Source: Candidatus Hodarchaeota archaeon (lineage in GTDB: Archaea > Asgardarchaeota > Heimdallarchaeia > Hodarchaeales > YT1-039). Taken from it: a stretch of 5,008 bases of DNA. Below are positions 1-5,008 of the stretch, piece by piece. A program made the position numbers and the translations under genes. The number at the start of each line of letters is the position of its first letter. Position 1 is the stretch's first letter. The notes below the pieces were generated by a model. That model made no database searches. It was given only the letters and a program-made list of their open reading frames with translations, and had not been told where the DNA came from. The DNA is taken from positions 1 through 5,008 of the forward strand of contig JAEOTF010000383.1 in the NCBI GenBank assembly GCA_016840025.1. The letters are read 5' to 3'.

Positions 1-126
1 TATGACCTTTTAGAATTAGTACAGATGCTATTTGCCGCTATTAGACCAATTCAGGTTTATTCACGTCATTTGAAGAAAAAAGAAAAGTATTTTGCGACAG
101 GCTATATAGTTTATGCAAATATATAA
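1..126 (+). CDS. C-terminal end of an unidentified protein, cut by the left edge
   Basis: Frame 1 is open from the first base to a TAA stop at 124-126 and gives 41 residues, so this is the tail of a gene that starts outside the window. The peptide has a hydrophobic helix-like stretch (LLELVQMLFAAI), a basic patch (HLKKKEKYF) and a closing strand-like segment (TGYIVYANI). A final beta strand of the form GYIVYA occurs at the C-terminus of many Rossmann-like enzymes, including SAM-dependent methyltransferases, but 41 residues are too few to name a family. The stop lies immediately before the ATATCAA repeat cluster, and the next gene on the same strand begins 124 bp downstream behind its own promoter candidate, so this is probably a separate transcription unit. 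The sensible composition and the clean stop before intergenic-looking sequence support it as real coding sequence. Confidence 0.55.
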   Translation, partial: YDLLELVQMLFAAIRPIQVYSRHLKKKEKYFATGYIVYANI

Positions 127-201
127 GATATCAAATAGATATCAACCATAAATCCGAAAATTATATCAATATAATAAAGATAATTAATGATGTAATATCA
201 A
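126..201 (+). repeat. Cluster of four ATATCAA repeats upstream of the wHTH-ParA genes
   Basis: The heptamer ATATCAA occurs on the plus strand at 128-134, 139-145, 163-169 and 195-201, and I found no other copy in the window. The first two are part of a perfect 9-bp direct repeat, AGATATCAA (126-134 and 137-145), with an 11-bp period, about one helical turn. Each of those also contains the palindrome GATATC. Start-to-start spacings are 11, 24 and 32 bp. The cluster fills the region between the preceding stop codon and the leader of the wHTH gene, where an operator or a centromere-like partition site would lie. The third copy overlaps the TATA candidate. The DNA is AT-rich, so some recurrence is expected, but four exact heptamers in 75 bp are more than base composition readily explains. 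The role is inferred from position. Confidence 0.55.
155..168 (+). promoter_or_regulatory. Candidate archaeal promoter (BRE plus TATA box) for the wHTH-ParA unit
   Basis: CGAAAA (155-160) resembles the purine-rich TFB-recognition element and is followed directly by TTATATCA (161-168), a TATA-like octamer. Start of transcription about 25 bp downstream would fall near 188-192, leaving a leader of about 60 nt that includes the ribosome binding site at 232-240. A second TATA-like stretch, TTTATAC at 211-217, is less suitable because its start site would fall at or beyond the ribosome binding site. The box overlaps the third ATATCAA copy, so a protein bound there could block TBP. AT-rich intergenic DNA gives many false TATA matches. 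Confidence 0.4.
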
Positions 202-231
202 AATTGTAAATTTATACAAATCTAATTCACT

Positions 232-240
232 AGAAGGAAG
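232..240 (+). promoter_or_regulatory. Ribosome binding site that decides the TTG start at 251
   Basis: AGAAGGAAG lies 10 nt before the TTG at 251-253, separated by a pyrimidine-rich spacer. It is the only Shine-Dalgarno-like element near the beginning of the open frame and supports the non-ATG start. The same 9-mer precedes the minus-strand membrane-protein gene at nearly the same distance (9 nt). Confidence 0.6.
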
Positions 241-250
241 TATTTTTCTT

Positions 251-808
251 TTGTTTGAAGGAAAAACTCAGGTTGAAGATCCTTTTTTACATCTATTAGC
301 CAAAACAATTATTTCAGTTAATGAAAGGCAAGAAGAAACAATTAATATCCTACTAGAAATTCGAACTCTTCTCACATCAATCTCTACGCAATTAAATACG
401 CTTTCTTTACAACAAGGCGGAATTGCTTCTCACATTAAAACTGAAAAGAAACAACATCCCCTTTTAATACTATCAATTAGAGAAGAATTAAAGGAAACGT
501 TGATTGCACTTGTAAAACTTTATCTACAGAAAAAAAGACATATTTCGATTAAAGAATTAGAGAACCACCTTAATTTTGGTTATCGAACTATTGCTATTCA
601 TTTGAAACAGTTGGAAGAAGCCAATCCTTCCCCAATTGAACCACCCCTTACTCGTCGGACTCTTGAAGAGTATTTAAAAGAGGTCGAAAAACAAGGAAAT
701 CCTCAAGAGATAGATTTAGATTTACCCATGACTGCAGGGAGAGCTTATTTCTACAAACCATTAGATAATGTTGTTAAATACATTGATTCGATGGATCAAC
801 TTCTTTAG
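251..808 (+). CDS. Coiled-coil and winged-helix DNA-binding protein, first gene of a pair with a ParA-type ATPase
   Basis: A 185-residue protein starting at TTG, chosen because of the ribosome binding site at 232-240. Residues about 15-55 form a long amphipathic helix with heptad-like Ile/Leu spacing (NILLEIRTLLTSI), probably a dimerising coiled coil. A polar linker (56-70) follows. Residues about 76-125 look like a winged helix-turn-helix: helix 1 around 76-94, helix 2 ISIKELENHLN (98-108), recognition helix YRTIAIHLKQLEEAN (111-125). A proline-rich connector and another charged helix (134-148) precede GRAYFYKPL (163-171), which could be the wing strand or a separate C-terminal element. It is cytosolic, with no membrane segment. 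The ATPase gene begins 21 bp after its stop, so the two are very likely co-transcribed and may interact. Likely roles are autoregulator or DNA-binding adaptor for the ATPase. The sequence does not match a named family closely enough for a symbol. Confidence 0.82.
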   Translation: MFEGKTQVEDPFLHLLAKTIISVNERQEETINILLEIRTLLTSISTQLNTLSLQQGGIASHIKTEKKQHPLLILSIREELKETLIALVKLYLQKKRHISIKELENHLNFGYRTIAIHLKQLEEANPSPIEPPLTRRTLEEYLKEVEKQGNPQEIDLDLPMTAGRAYFYKPLDNVVKYIDSMDQLL

Positions 809-817
809 GTGACTTAA

Positions 818-823
818 TGAGGG
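818..823 (+). promoter_or_regulatory. Ribosome binding site of the ParA-type gene
   Basis: TGAGGG ends 6 nt before the ATG at 830-832. A better-matching AGGTGA at 807-812 overlaps the stop codon of the preceding gene but lies 17 nt from the ATG. The site inside the 21-bp gap is consistent with both genes being translated from one message. Confidence 0.5.
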
Positions 824-829
824 AAAATA

Positions 830-1627
830 ATGAGTACTAATAAGAAAGTAATGACATTTCATTCATTTAAGGGTGGAACCGGGAAAACTCTTTTAGCAAT
901 CAATTGTGCAGTCTTTCTTGCGAAAAAAGGGTGTAAAACATTGATTATCGATGGTGACCCAGTAGCTCCCTCCTTATTTAAACTAATTCCTCCAAAAGAG
1001 AACAATATCTGCACTTGGGTGGATTATCTGGAAGGTCTTGTACACCTTGTTGATGTCATCTATCCAACACCAATAAAAGAATTGGATGTAATTTATTCGC
1101 CTATTCCCCAACCCAAGAGGCAGATACTGCAGGAAAGTGACCCTAATTGGTGGACAAAGGTCTTTGAACGTGAGTTAGCCTGTAAAACGCACTTTTTTGA
1201 CGAATTTAATTATAATTGCGTGATTCTCGATAATCAGAATGGTGTAGCGATGAATGCGACTAATAATATTGGTATCAGCGATGTTGTGTTCTTGGTGATT
1301 AGACCTGATACTTATGGGATAAGTGGTAGCGAATATCTCGTCAGAGAGCTATATTCAGGACTAAAGGCTTATGGAAAGCTTGAATTCTACCTTATCTGGA
1401 ATCAAATACCCCGTAGTGTAGATTCTCAGCGGAATAGTGCAGTAGATGAACTAATCCAAATGAAATCAAAATTTTTTGCAGAGAAAGGTGTTGAAACTAT
1501 AACTCAGATAGATTATGATCCTGATTTAGCTATCAAAATGATGTCTGAATTTAAGGAATATCAGTTTCAAGGAGTTTTTGATAAATTTCAAGAAAAAGTT
1601 ATTGAAATATATGAAAAGCTAAAATAA
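830..1627 (+). CDS. ParA/MinD-type deviant Walker ATPase
   Basis: A 265-residue SIMIBI-class P-loop ATPase of the ParA/MinD superfamily, of normal length for a single-domain member. The deviant Walker A motif FKGGTGKT (residues 13-20) has both the signature lysine K14 and the P-loop lysine K19. The switch I/A' region is IIDGDPVAPSLF (39-50). Walker B is VILD (131-134), but it continues as NQNG where ParA and MinD proteins usually have a DTPP- or DTPAG-like sequence. RPD (158-160) follows. Base recognition is probably by N191 in WNQIP together with YDPDL (229-233), which corresponds to the IPYDP-like motif of the family. WVDYLEGL (63-70) and the DNQNG motif recall a ParA-like subgroup with KGGVGRT and DSRTG motifs, known from large signalling ATPases. 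There is no clear membrane-targeting helix, although the C-terminus is helical and lysine-rich. The family forms ATP-dependent dimers that position DNA or protein complexes. The cargo here is unknown. Confidence 0.93.
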   Translation: MSTNKKVMTFHSFKGGTGKTLLAINCAVFLAKKGCKTLIIDGDPVAPSLFKLIPPKENNICTWVDYLEGLVHLVDVIYPTPIKELDVIYSPIPQPKRQILQESDPNWWTKVFERELACKTHFFDEFNYNCVILDNQNGVAMNATNNIGISDVVFLVIRPDTYGISGSEYLVRELYSGLKAYGKLEFYLIWNQIPRSVDSQRNSAVDELIQMKSKFFAEKGVETITQIDYDPDLAIKMMSEFKEYQFQGVFDKFQEKVIEIYEKLK

Positions 1628-1638
1628 ATTAATAGGCA

Positions 1639-1678
1639 TTTACTCACAGAAAAGGCGAATAGTGAGTTTTTTAGTAAA
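1639..1678 (+). terminator. Hairpin and T-run between the convergent genes
   Basis: In the 77-bp gap after the ParA-type gene, ACTCAC (1642-1647) pairs with GTGAGT (1662-1667) around a 14-nt loop, and T6 (1667-1672) begins at the end of the right arm. An outer inverted repeat, TTTACT (1639-1644) with AGTAAA (1673-1678), overlaps the inner one, so two alternative stems are possible. Further T-runs lie at 1714-1727 inside the 3' end of the convergent LamG gene. Archaeal termination mostly needs the T-run alone, so the stem may matter less. Confidence 0.5.
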
Positions 1679-1704
1679 CCCAGTTTAGATCTCAATCTAT
1701 TCAT

Positions 1705-2862
1705 TCATTCATTATTTTTCTTTTTTGCTCTTAATTGTCCTATTTTCTGAACGTAATCTTGCATCTCATCAATCATTTGAATAGAAGTATCTACTGAATC
1801 GAATGCGGAAGGATCTATGGATGATGAAGTTTCAGCGAGTTCTTCGACTTGAGGTTCTTGACGCTGTCTATTATATCTAAAAAGGAGAAAACTTCCTGAA
1901 ATAGCCAAAAAACCCAAAACGATCAATCCTAACAATAACAACTGCATATTTATATCTTCTGGAGGTTGATTTGTCATGGGAATGTTAGAATAAGTAATAT
2001 TATCAACCCATATGGCACTATATATATTACTGGCTATTCCACTCGTTGAACTATCTAGAAGTTTTGAACCCGTTCCTTCATCCATATGGTACCAAAGCAC
2101 TGTTCCATTCCGTTTAGGATAATGACCTTGAACCTCATAATCTTCTTGGATTTCAATACCATTTAAAGAGCGGTTCAGGATACGTATTTCATCAAGTTGG
2201 CCAGTAAAATGAAGTCCTGGTGGGAAATAGTTTCCCCTGTAGCTATCTCTCCCGATACTTAAATTTGTAGGCGTGATAGGTAAATTTAATCGATTATAAA
2301 TCGCTTTTTTCTTATCTACACACTCTCCATCTATGTATAACTTAATAGACTCATTTTTTGTTGTACCATCCCATATACCGGCGACGTGGTACCACCGATC
2401 AGTTTTAAAACCTTCGGGAGGTTGAAAACTCGAAGTTATCAGACTGTAATGTCCTAGTTCATCTGTGAAACACAATTCCCAAGACATTTCTCCCGTGTCT
2501 GAAATACATAACCCATAATGTCCCTTATCACGTTGTGTAGGACTAGAATAGAGAAGCCCCTTCGAGAGAATCACACCAAAGTAATCAACTCGCGCCAATT
2601 TACACCAAACTTCTACAGTAAGAGCTCCTGTTATTGCTAAACTTGTGTGATGACCACAATCAACATAATCATCTACCCCATCAAAGCTTAATGCATGGTT
2701 ATTATTAGGAGTGTCTGCTATCACCGAAGGGGATGCTATTTCTAAAGAGTAACGACAAAAAACAGTAAATAAAATGACTAAAAGGTAGAAAGTCAAGGTT
2801 AAGCGTAATATCTTGAGTTTTCTGAACTTCCAAGCTGAATTCTTGATTTCCTGACCCGTCAA
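1705..2862 (-). CDS. Membrane-anchored LamG-domain surface protein
   Basis: A 385-residue protein with a concanavalin A-like/laminin G fold, probably displayed outside the cell for carbohydrate or protein binding. A basic start (WKFRKLKILR, 11-20) leads into a hydrophobic segment (about 19-36), either a signal anchor or a signal peptide. The LamG unit covers about 57-240, with the markers ALSFDGVDDYVDCG (57-70), LTVEVWCK (81-88), WYHVAGIWDG (157-166), LYIDGE (175-180) and GQLDEIRILNRSL (221-233). Residues 256-290 resemble the opening of another LamG unit (MDEGTG, then a DSSTSG and IYSAIWVDN segment), but no fold follows. A second membrane helix (307-328) is followed by a charged cytoplasmic tail with a coiled-coil-like end (361-385). 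Five N-glycosylation sequons lie in the outer part. The TTG at 2862 is the first possible start after an in-frame stop. Its GGAG element sits 14 nt upstream, so the ribosome binding site is weak. Confidence 0.85.
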   Translation of the reverse strand: MTGQEIKNSAWKFRKLKILRLTLTFYLLVILFTVFCRYSLEIASPSVIADTPNNNHALSFDGVDDYVDCGHHTSLAITGALTVEVWCKLARVDYFGVILSKGLLYSSPTQRDKGHYGLCISDTGEMSWELCFTDELGHYSLITSSFQPPEGFKTDRWYHVAGIWDGTTKNESIKLYIDGECVDKKKAIYNRLNLPITPTNLSIGRDSYRGNYFPPGLHFTGQLDEIRILNRSLNGIEIQEDYEVQGHYPKRNGTVLWYHMDEGTGSKLLDSSTSGIASNIYSAIWVDNITYSNIPMTNQPPEDINMQLLLLGLIVLGFLAISGSFLLFRYNRQRQEPQVEELAETSSSIDPSAFDSVDTSIQMIDEMQDYVQKIGQLRAKKKNNE

Positions 2863-2951
2863 TTTTCAGTAATACACTCCTGTATACTCCACAACTTAAT
2901 TATTTAGGGATTTTATCGAATTTAAGAGTGCACTTATTACATACAAGAGTT

Positions 2952-2964
2952 AAAAAACGAAAAA
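2952..2964 (-). terminator. Candidate oligo-T terminator of the membrane-protein transcript
   Basis: Read on the minus strand this is TTTTTCGTTTTTT, the strongest T-rich tract downstream of the membrane-protein gene, about 180 nt past its stop. Oligo-T tracts are the main intrinsic termination signal in archaea. No stable hairpin precedes it. It lies just past the TATA-like box on the same strand, so it may instead be incidental promoter-spacer sequence. Confidence 0.35.
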
Positions 2965-2968
2965 TCAC

Positions 2969-2976
2969 TTTATAAA
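2969..2976 (-). promoter_or_regulatory. Candidate TATA box for the LamG gene
   Basis: TTTATAAA is palindromic and so reads the same on both strands. On the minus strand it would place a start near 2944-2948, just past the T-run, giving the LamG gene a leader of about 80 nt. No strong BRE precedes it. A weaker alternative, CTTAAATT (minus strand of 2919-2926), would give a leader of about 35 nt. The choice between them cannot be made by eye. Confidence 0.35.
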
Positions 2977-3141
2977 CTTAAAGTAATTGTGTGATTGGTT
3001 GCCACTGTGTTATAAGATGGAAGATGAATGACCATCTGTCTCCCTTATCGCATTATAGACAATCTACAGATTCTTACTTAGATATATTTCTGCTAATAGT
3101 CATCCAATCAGCTTTAATCTAATTAAAACATTCAATATCAT

Positions 3142-4722
3142 CTAAGTCGTTACAGGACGGCGTCTTCTATGTCTTTGATGGGTTTTCGTGATTTCAGCCA
3201 TATATGAGTTAATTTCTGCTGCTGTTTGTGTCTCATCAGGGGGTGATTCTGTAGGTACAAGAGGTTTTATTACACCCGTTTTTATTAAAGAATCGACTTT
3301 CGTAGCTATATTTATTTTCCGTTCCGCCTCTCCTAGTTTTGCTAAGAAGATAAAATCGTCAGGATTGTCACGGATATGTTTAATAACTCTACGATGGCGT
3401 GATGCATGGTCTGCTACCCTACTTAATCCATATAATAATACTATCGCTCCTAATAGTGACAAAGGTCCGTGGAGCATTCCAAACCAAGAGATTGCGCTCA
3501 TTGTATTATTACCCGCACCAAAGATCAAGAAAAGGGAGAAAAATGTCCATAGAACATAAGAACCTAGTTCTTGTCCCCGTTTTTTACCACGACTTTGGCG
3601 ATAAGCGATGAGGAAAAAGAAACCGCAACAAAGCGGCATAAGAATCATTGCTGGAATGTCAACTAGATGTGTGGCCCATTCTAGGTCTGTTGCAAGATTT
3701 TCAATTGTAGATCCCCCTATAATAAACCACATCGCATTTAATATTGCCAACATCAAGTAGAGAGTCCCATAAAGCACTGGAAAGAGTATAACCACAACCT
3801 TACTAACATTTCGAGCCCAATTCGGTAGAAGTAGATGTGAAATATTATTAAGAAGTGACAATGCAGCTAATGTAAAGGAAAAATAGTATATAATAGCGCC
3901 AACAAGCACAATCAAACTTCCAAGAGCGATAGGAAGAGCTAATAGTATAGGGATGTCTTCATCGGGAGTTACAGTTAATGATGTAGAAAAAACGCCAATG
4001 CTTTGTATAATTTGTCCCATCCCCTGAATGACGTAACCCAAACAGAATATCATAAAATAATTTATTGGTGTTTCATGTGTTCTGTTATTCCACTCTTCAA
4101 AGATCACGTATAAGGTGATAAAAACAAGAAGGATTGTTCCATGATGAAGAAACAAGAAACTTCCTTTAATTCCATTGAGTAAAAGCACTAAAACAAGTTT
4201 CTTAGTATCCGAAATATCATCTAAGTTAACTAATTCAGTATTTTCATTGACGTCAAAGATAAAAGCTACCCCTGGAAGTCCATCTACGCCTATTATCAGG
4301 TTAGATAACGCAACCAAGTAAAAAAGAACGACAACAACTTCTTGAATTAAAATTAAATGCAATGAATATCGAAGAAAGCGCTCATTTCGCGTAATCAAGG
4401 AAATTTTCATATCTAGGATTACATTTCTAATTTCAATTGTTATTATAACCATAATCAACGAGAAAACCAGAAAGATACCTAAAATCAGATATTTAATTTC
4501 TGATTCATTAATTCTAGCTATAGTAGGGATGAAACTAACAAAATAAAAATCAGTTAGAGCGACAACTATTGTAAGAATGAGCAACTTATGAAAATGAGCT
4601 TTTCCTTTTAATGTATTTGGCAAGTAAGAATCTTTTGGTAATAAGGCTATTAATAAATGTGCTATTATTACCGTTCCGAATACACCTGTTATAGATACTC
4701 CTATTTGCGAAATGTCTGCCAT
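3142..4722 (-). CDS. Polytopic membrane protein of unknown function, about 11 transmembrane helices
   Basis: A 526-residue protein starting at ATG with a good ribosome binding site (4731-4740). I do not recognise the family. Hydrophobic segments lie at about 7-28, 47-69, 77-103, 119-145, 176-208, 221-243, 258-290, 308-335, 353-374, 388-412 and 417-435. With the N-terminus outside, the basic loops (30-46, 105-118, 292-308, 375-387) and the C-terminal tail all fall inside, as the positive-inside rule predicts. The outer loop 146-175 is acidic. Histidines lie in or next to helices at 22, 122, 193, 194, 352 and 418, which could suggest a metal or heme site, but no known ligand signature is complete. 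The cytoplasmic tail (about 436-526) has a helical part, a proline-rich and acidic stretch (487-500), and an Arg-rich end (RHRRRR, 517-522). It begins 22 bp after the HhH gene and is probably co-transcribed with it. A transporter, a sensor and a redox protein all remain possible. Confidence 0.85.
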   Translation of the reverse strand: MADISQIGVSITGVFGTVIIAHLLIALLPKDSYLPNTLKGKAHFHKLLILTIVVALTDFYFVSFIPTIARINESEIKYLILGIFLVFSLIMVIITIEIRNVILDMKISLITRNERFLRYSLHLILIQEVVVVLFYLVALSNLIIGVDGLPGVAFIFDVNENTELVNLDDISDTKKLVLVLLLNGIKGSFLFLHHGTILLVFITLYVIFEEWNNRTHETPINYFMIFCLGYVIQGMGQIIQSIGVFSTSLTVTPDEDIPILLALPIALGSLIVLVGAIIYYFSFTLAALSLLNNISHLLLPNWARNVSKVVVILFPVLYGTLYLMLAILNAMWFIIGGSTIENLATDLEWATHLVDIPAMILMPLCCGFFFLIAYRQSRGKKRGQELGSYVLWTFFSLFLIFGAGNNTMSAISWFGMLHGPLSLLGAIVLLYGLSRVADHASRHRRVIKHIRDNPDDFIFLAKLGEAERKINIATKVDSLIKTGVIKPLVPTESPPDETQTAAEINSYMAEITKTHQRHRRRRPVTT

Positions 4723-4730
4723 AATGTTGT

Positions 4731-4740
4731 CCTTCCTTCT
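4731..4740 (-). promoter_or_regulatory. Ribosome binding site of the polytopic membrane protein
   Basis: On the minus strand this reads AGAAGGAAGG and ends 8 nt before the ATG at 4722. It lies within the 22-bp gap after the stop codon of the HhH gene. It supports the ATG start and shares a 9-mer with the leader of the plus-strand wHTH gene. Confidence 0.6.
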
Positions 4741-4744
4741 CTCT

Positions 4745-5008
4745 TTATAGTTTATTGTCTTTCTTCAAGATGGATTTTCCTTGATGAATCCAATTTTCAA
4801 TTATTGTGACATCTATGTTCAAATGTGGAGCAATTGATTCTGCATTAGCCTTAACCAAATCATTTATTGACGTTATACCCTGTTTTTGTAGTTCCCAAGT
4901 ACGGGACTTTCCGATACCCCGAATCAAGAATAGTGGTAAGATTTGTGTTTCTTCTGAAGGGGTTAGTTGTAAGAAATGCTCCTCAACTACAGTAGCCGCA
5001 TCTTCGAA
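4745..5008 (-). CDS. C-terminal part of a helix-hairpin-helix protein, cut by the right edge
   Basis: The frame is open from the window edge (5008) to TAA at 4745-4747 and gives 87 residues with no stop, so the gene continues outside. A shorter reading from a TTG at 4927 is unlikely, because it has no ribosome binding site and starts inside the domain. Visible residues 24-81 form a helix-hairpin-helix module of the HhH_5 type: the hairpin IRGIGKSRTWELQKQGI (29-45), then TSINDLVKANAESIAPHLN (46-64), and a closing helix ending GKSIL (77-81). Such modules bind the DNA backbone without sequence specificity, or act as protein contacts, at the ends of helicases (including Hel308/Ski2-like), nucleases, polymerases and topoisomerases. 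The part before it (EEHFLQLTPSEETQILPLF) is helical and does not settle which enzyme this is. The lysine-rich tail KKDNKL ends 22 bp before the membrane-protein gene. Confidence 0.75.
   Translation of the reverse strand, partial: FEDAATVVEEHFLQLTPSEETQILPLFLIRGIGKSRTWELQKQGITSINDLVKANAESIAPHLNIDVTIIENWIHQGKSILKKDNKL

Larger units (their letters stand above)
2863..3141. other. 279-bp intergenic region between the membrane-protein and LamG genes
   Basis: Both flanking genes run on the minus strand, so this gap should hold the end of one unit and the promoter of the next. The candidates seen are the T-run at 2952-2964 and the TATA-like box at 2969-2976, listed separately. A small inverted repeat, AGATGG (3015-3020) with CCATCT (3032-3037), has an 11-nt loop and no T-run. 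The only open frame of any length is a 32-codon plus-strand one (3024-3122), which lacks convincing support. No tRNA-like or repeat-array structure is visible. Confidence 0.5.

Noticed and set aside
817..840. Seven-residue minigene (ATG 817 to TAA 840) spanning the wHTH-ParA junction, 4 nt after GGTGA
   Set aside because: A tiny frame overlapping the ParA start. Coupling or attenuation is conceivable, but nothing beyond spacing supports it.
1699..1712. TTCA tetranucleotide run at the LamG stop codon
   Set aside because: Only about three units long and at the extreme 3' end of the gene. Slippage there would change little.
2992..3109. Inverted pair TGATTGG (2992-2998) and CCAATCA (3103-3109)
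   Set aside because: A 7-bp match about 100 nt apart is expected by chance in a region this size.
3024..3122. Plus-strand 32-codon frame in the intergenic region (ATG 3024 to TAA 3122)
   Set aside because: No properly spaced ribosome binding site, no promoter on this strand that stands out, and a length expected by chance.
3188..3559. Plus-strand open frame of 123 codons
   Set aside because: It lies wholly inside the minus-strand membrane-protein gene, which has a good ribosome binding site and clear membrane helices. The plus-strand translation shows no domain and looks like a shadow frame.
3399..3611. Plus-strand open frame of 70 codons
   Set aside because: Another shadow inside the membrane-protein gene, with no recognisable features in its translation.
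3134..4225. 13-mer AATATCATCTAAG occurring twice (3134-3146 and 4213-4225)
   Set aside because: One copy spans the stop of the membrane-protein gene and the other is inside its coding sequence. A single AT-rich 13-mer match within 5 kb is not significant.

Overview
The window is AT-rich DNA, most probably archaeal. The evidence is TATA-like boxes, two supported TTG starts, a winged-helix plus ParA-type gene pair, and a surface LamG protein held by a C-terminal membrane helix with a charged tail. That mix resembles Asgard lineages such as Loki- or Heimdallarchaeia, but no taxonomic marker gene is present, so the placement is an inference.

Layout: two convergent blocks. The left, plus-strand block begins with the last 41 codons of an unidentified gene (1-126). 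A 124-bp control region follows, carrying four copies of ATATCAA and a TATA-like box. It leads into a two-gene unit: a 185-residue coiled-coil and winged-helix protein (251-808), then, 21 bp later, a ParA/MinD-type deviant Walker ATPase (830-1627). The blocks meet in a 77-bp gap with a small hairpin and a T6 run.

The right block is on the minus strand. In its direction of transcription it holds the C-terminal part of a helix-hairpin-helix protein cut by the window edge (4745-5008), an unrecognised membrane protein with about 11 helices (3142-4722, 22 bp downstream), a 279-bp gap with candidate terminator and promoter signals, and a LamG-domain surface protein (1705-2862).

How they may work together: the wHTH and ParA pair, with repeats directly upstream, has the general form of a partition or positioning cassette (DNA-binding adaptor, ATPase motor, repeat site). 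An autoregulated regulator next to a signalling ATPase fits the same layout. The HhH and membrane genes are probably co-transcribed, but nothing shows a shared function. The LamG gene seems to have its own promoter. No RNA gene, CRISPR array, transposase or insertion sequence was seen.
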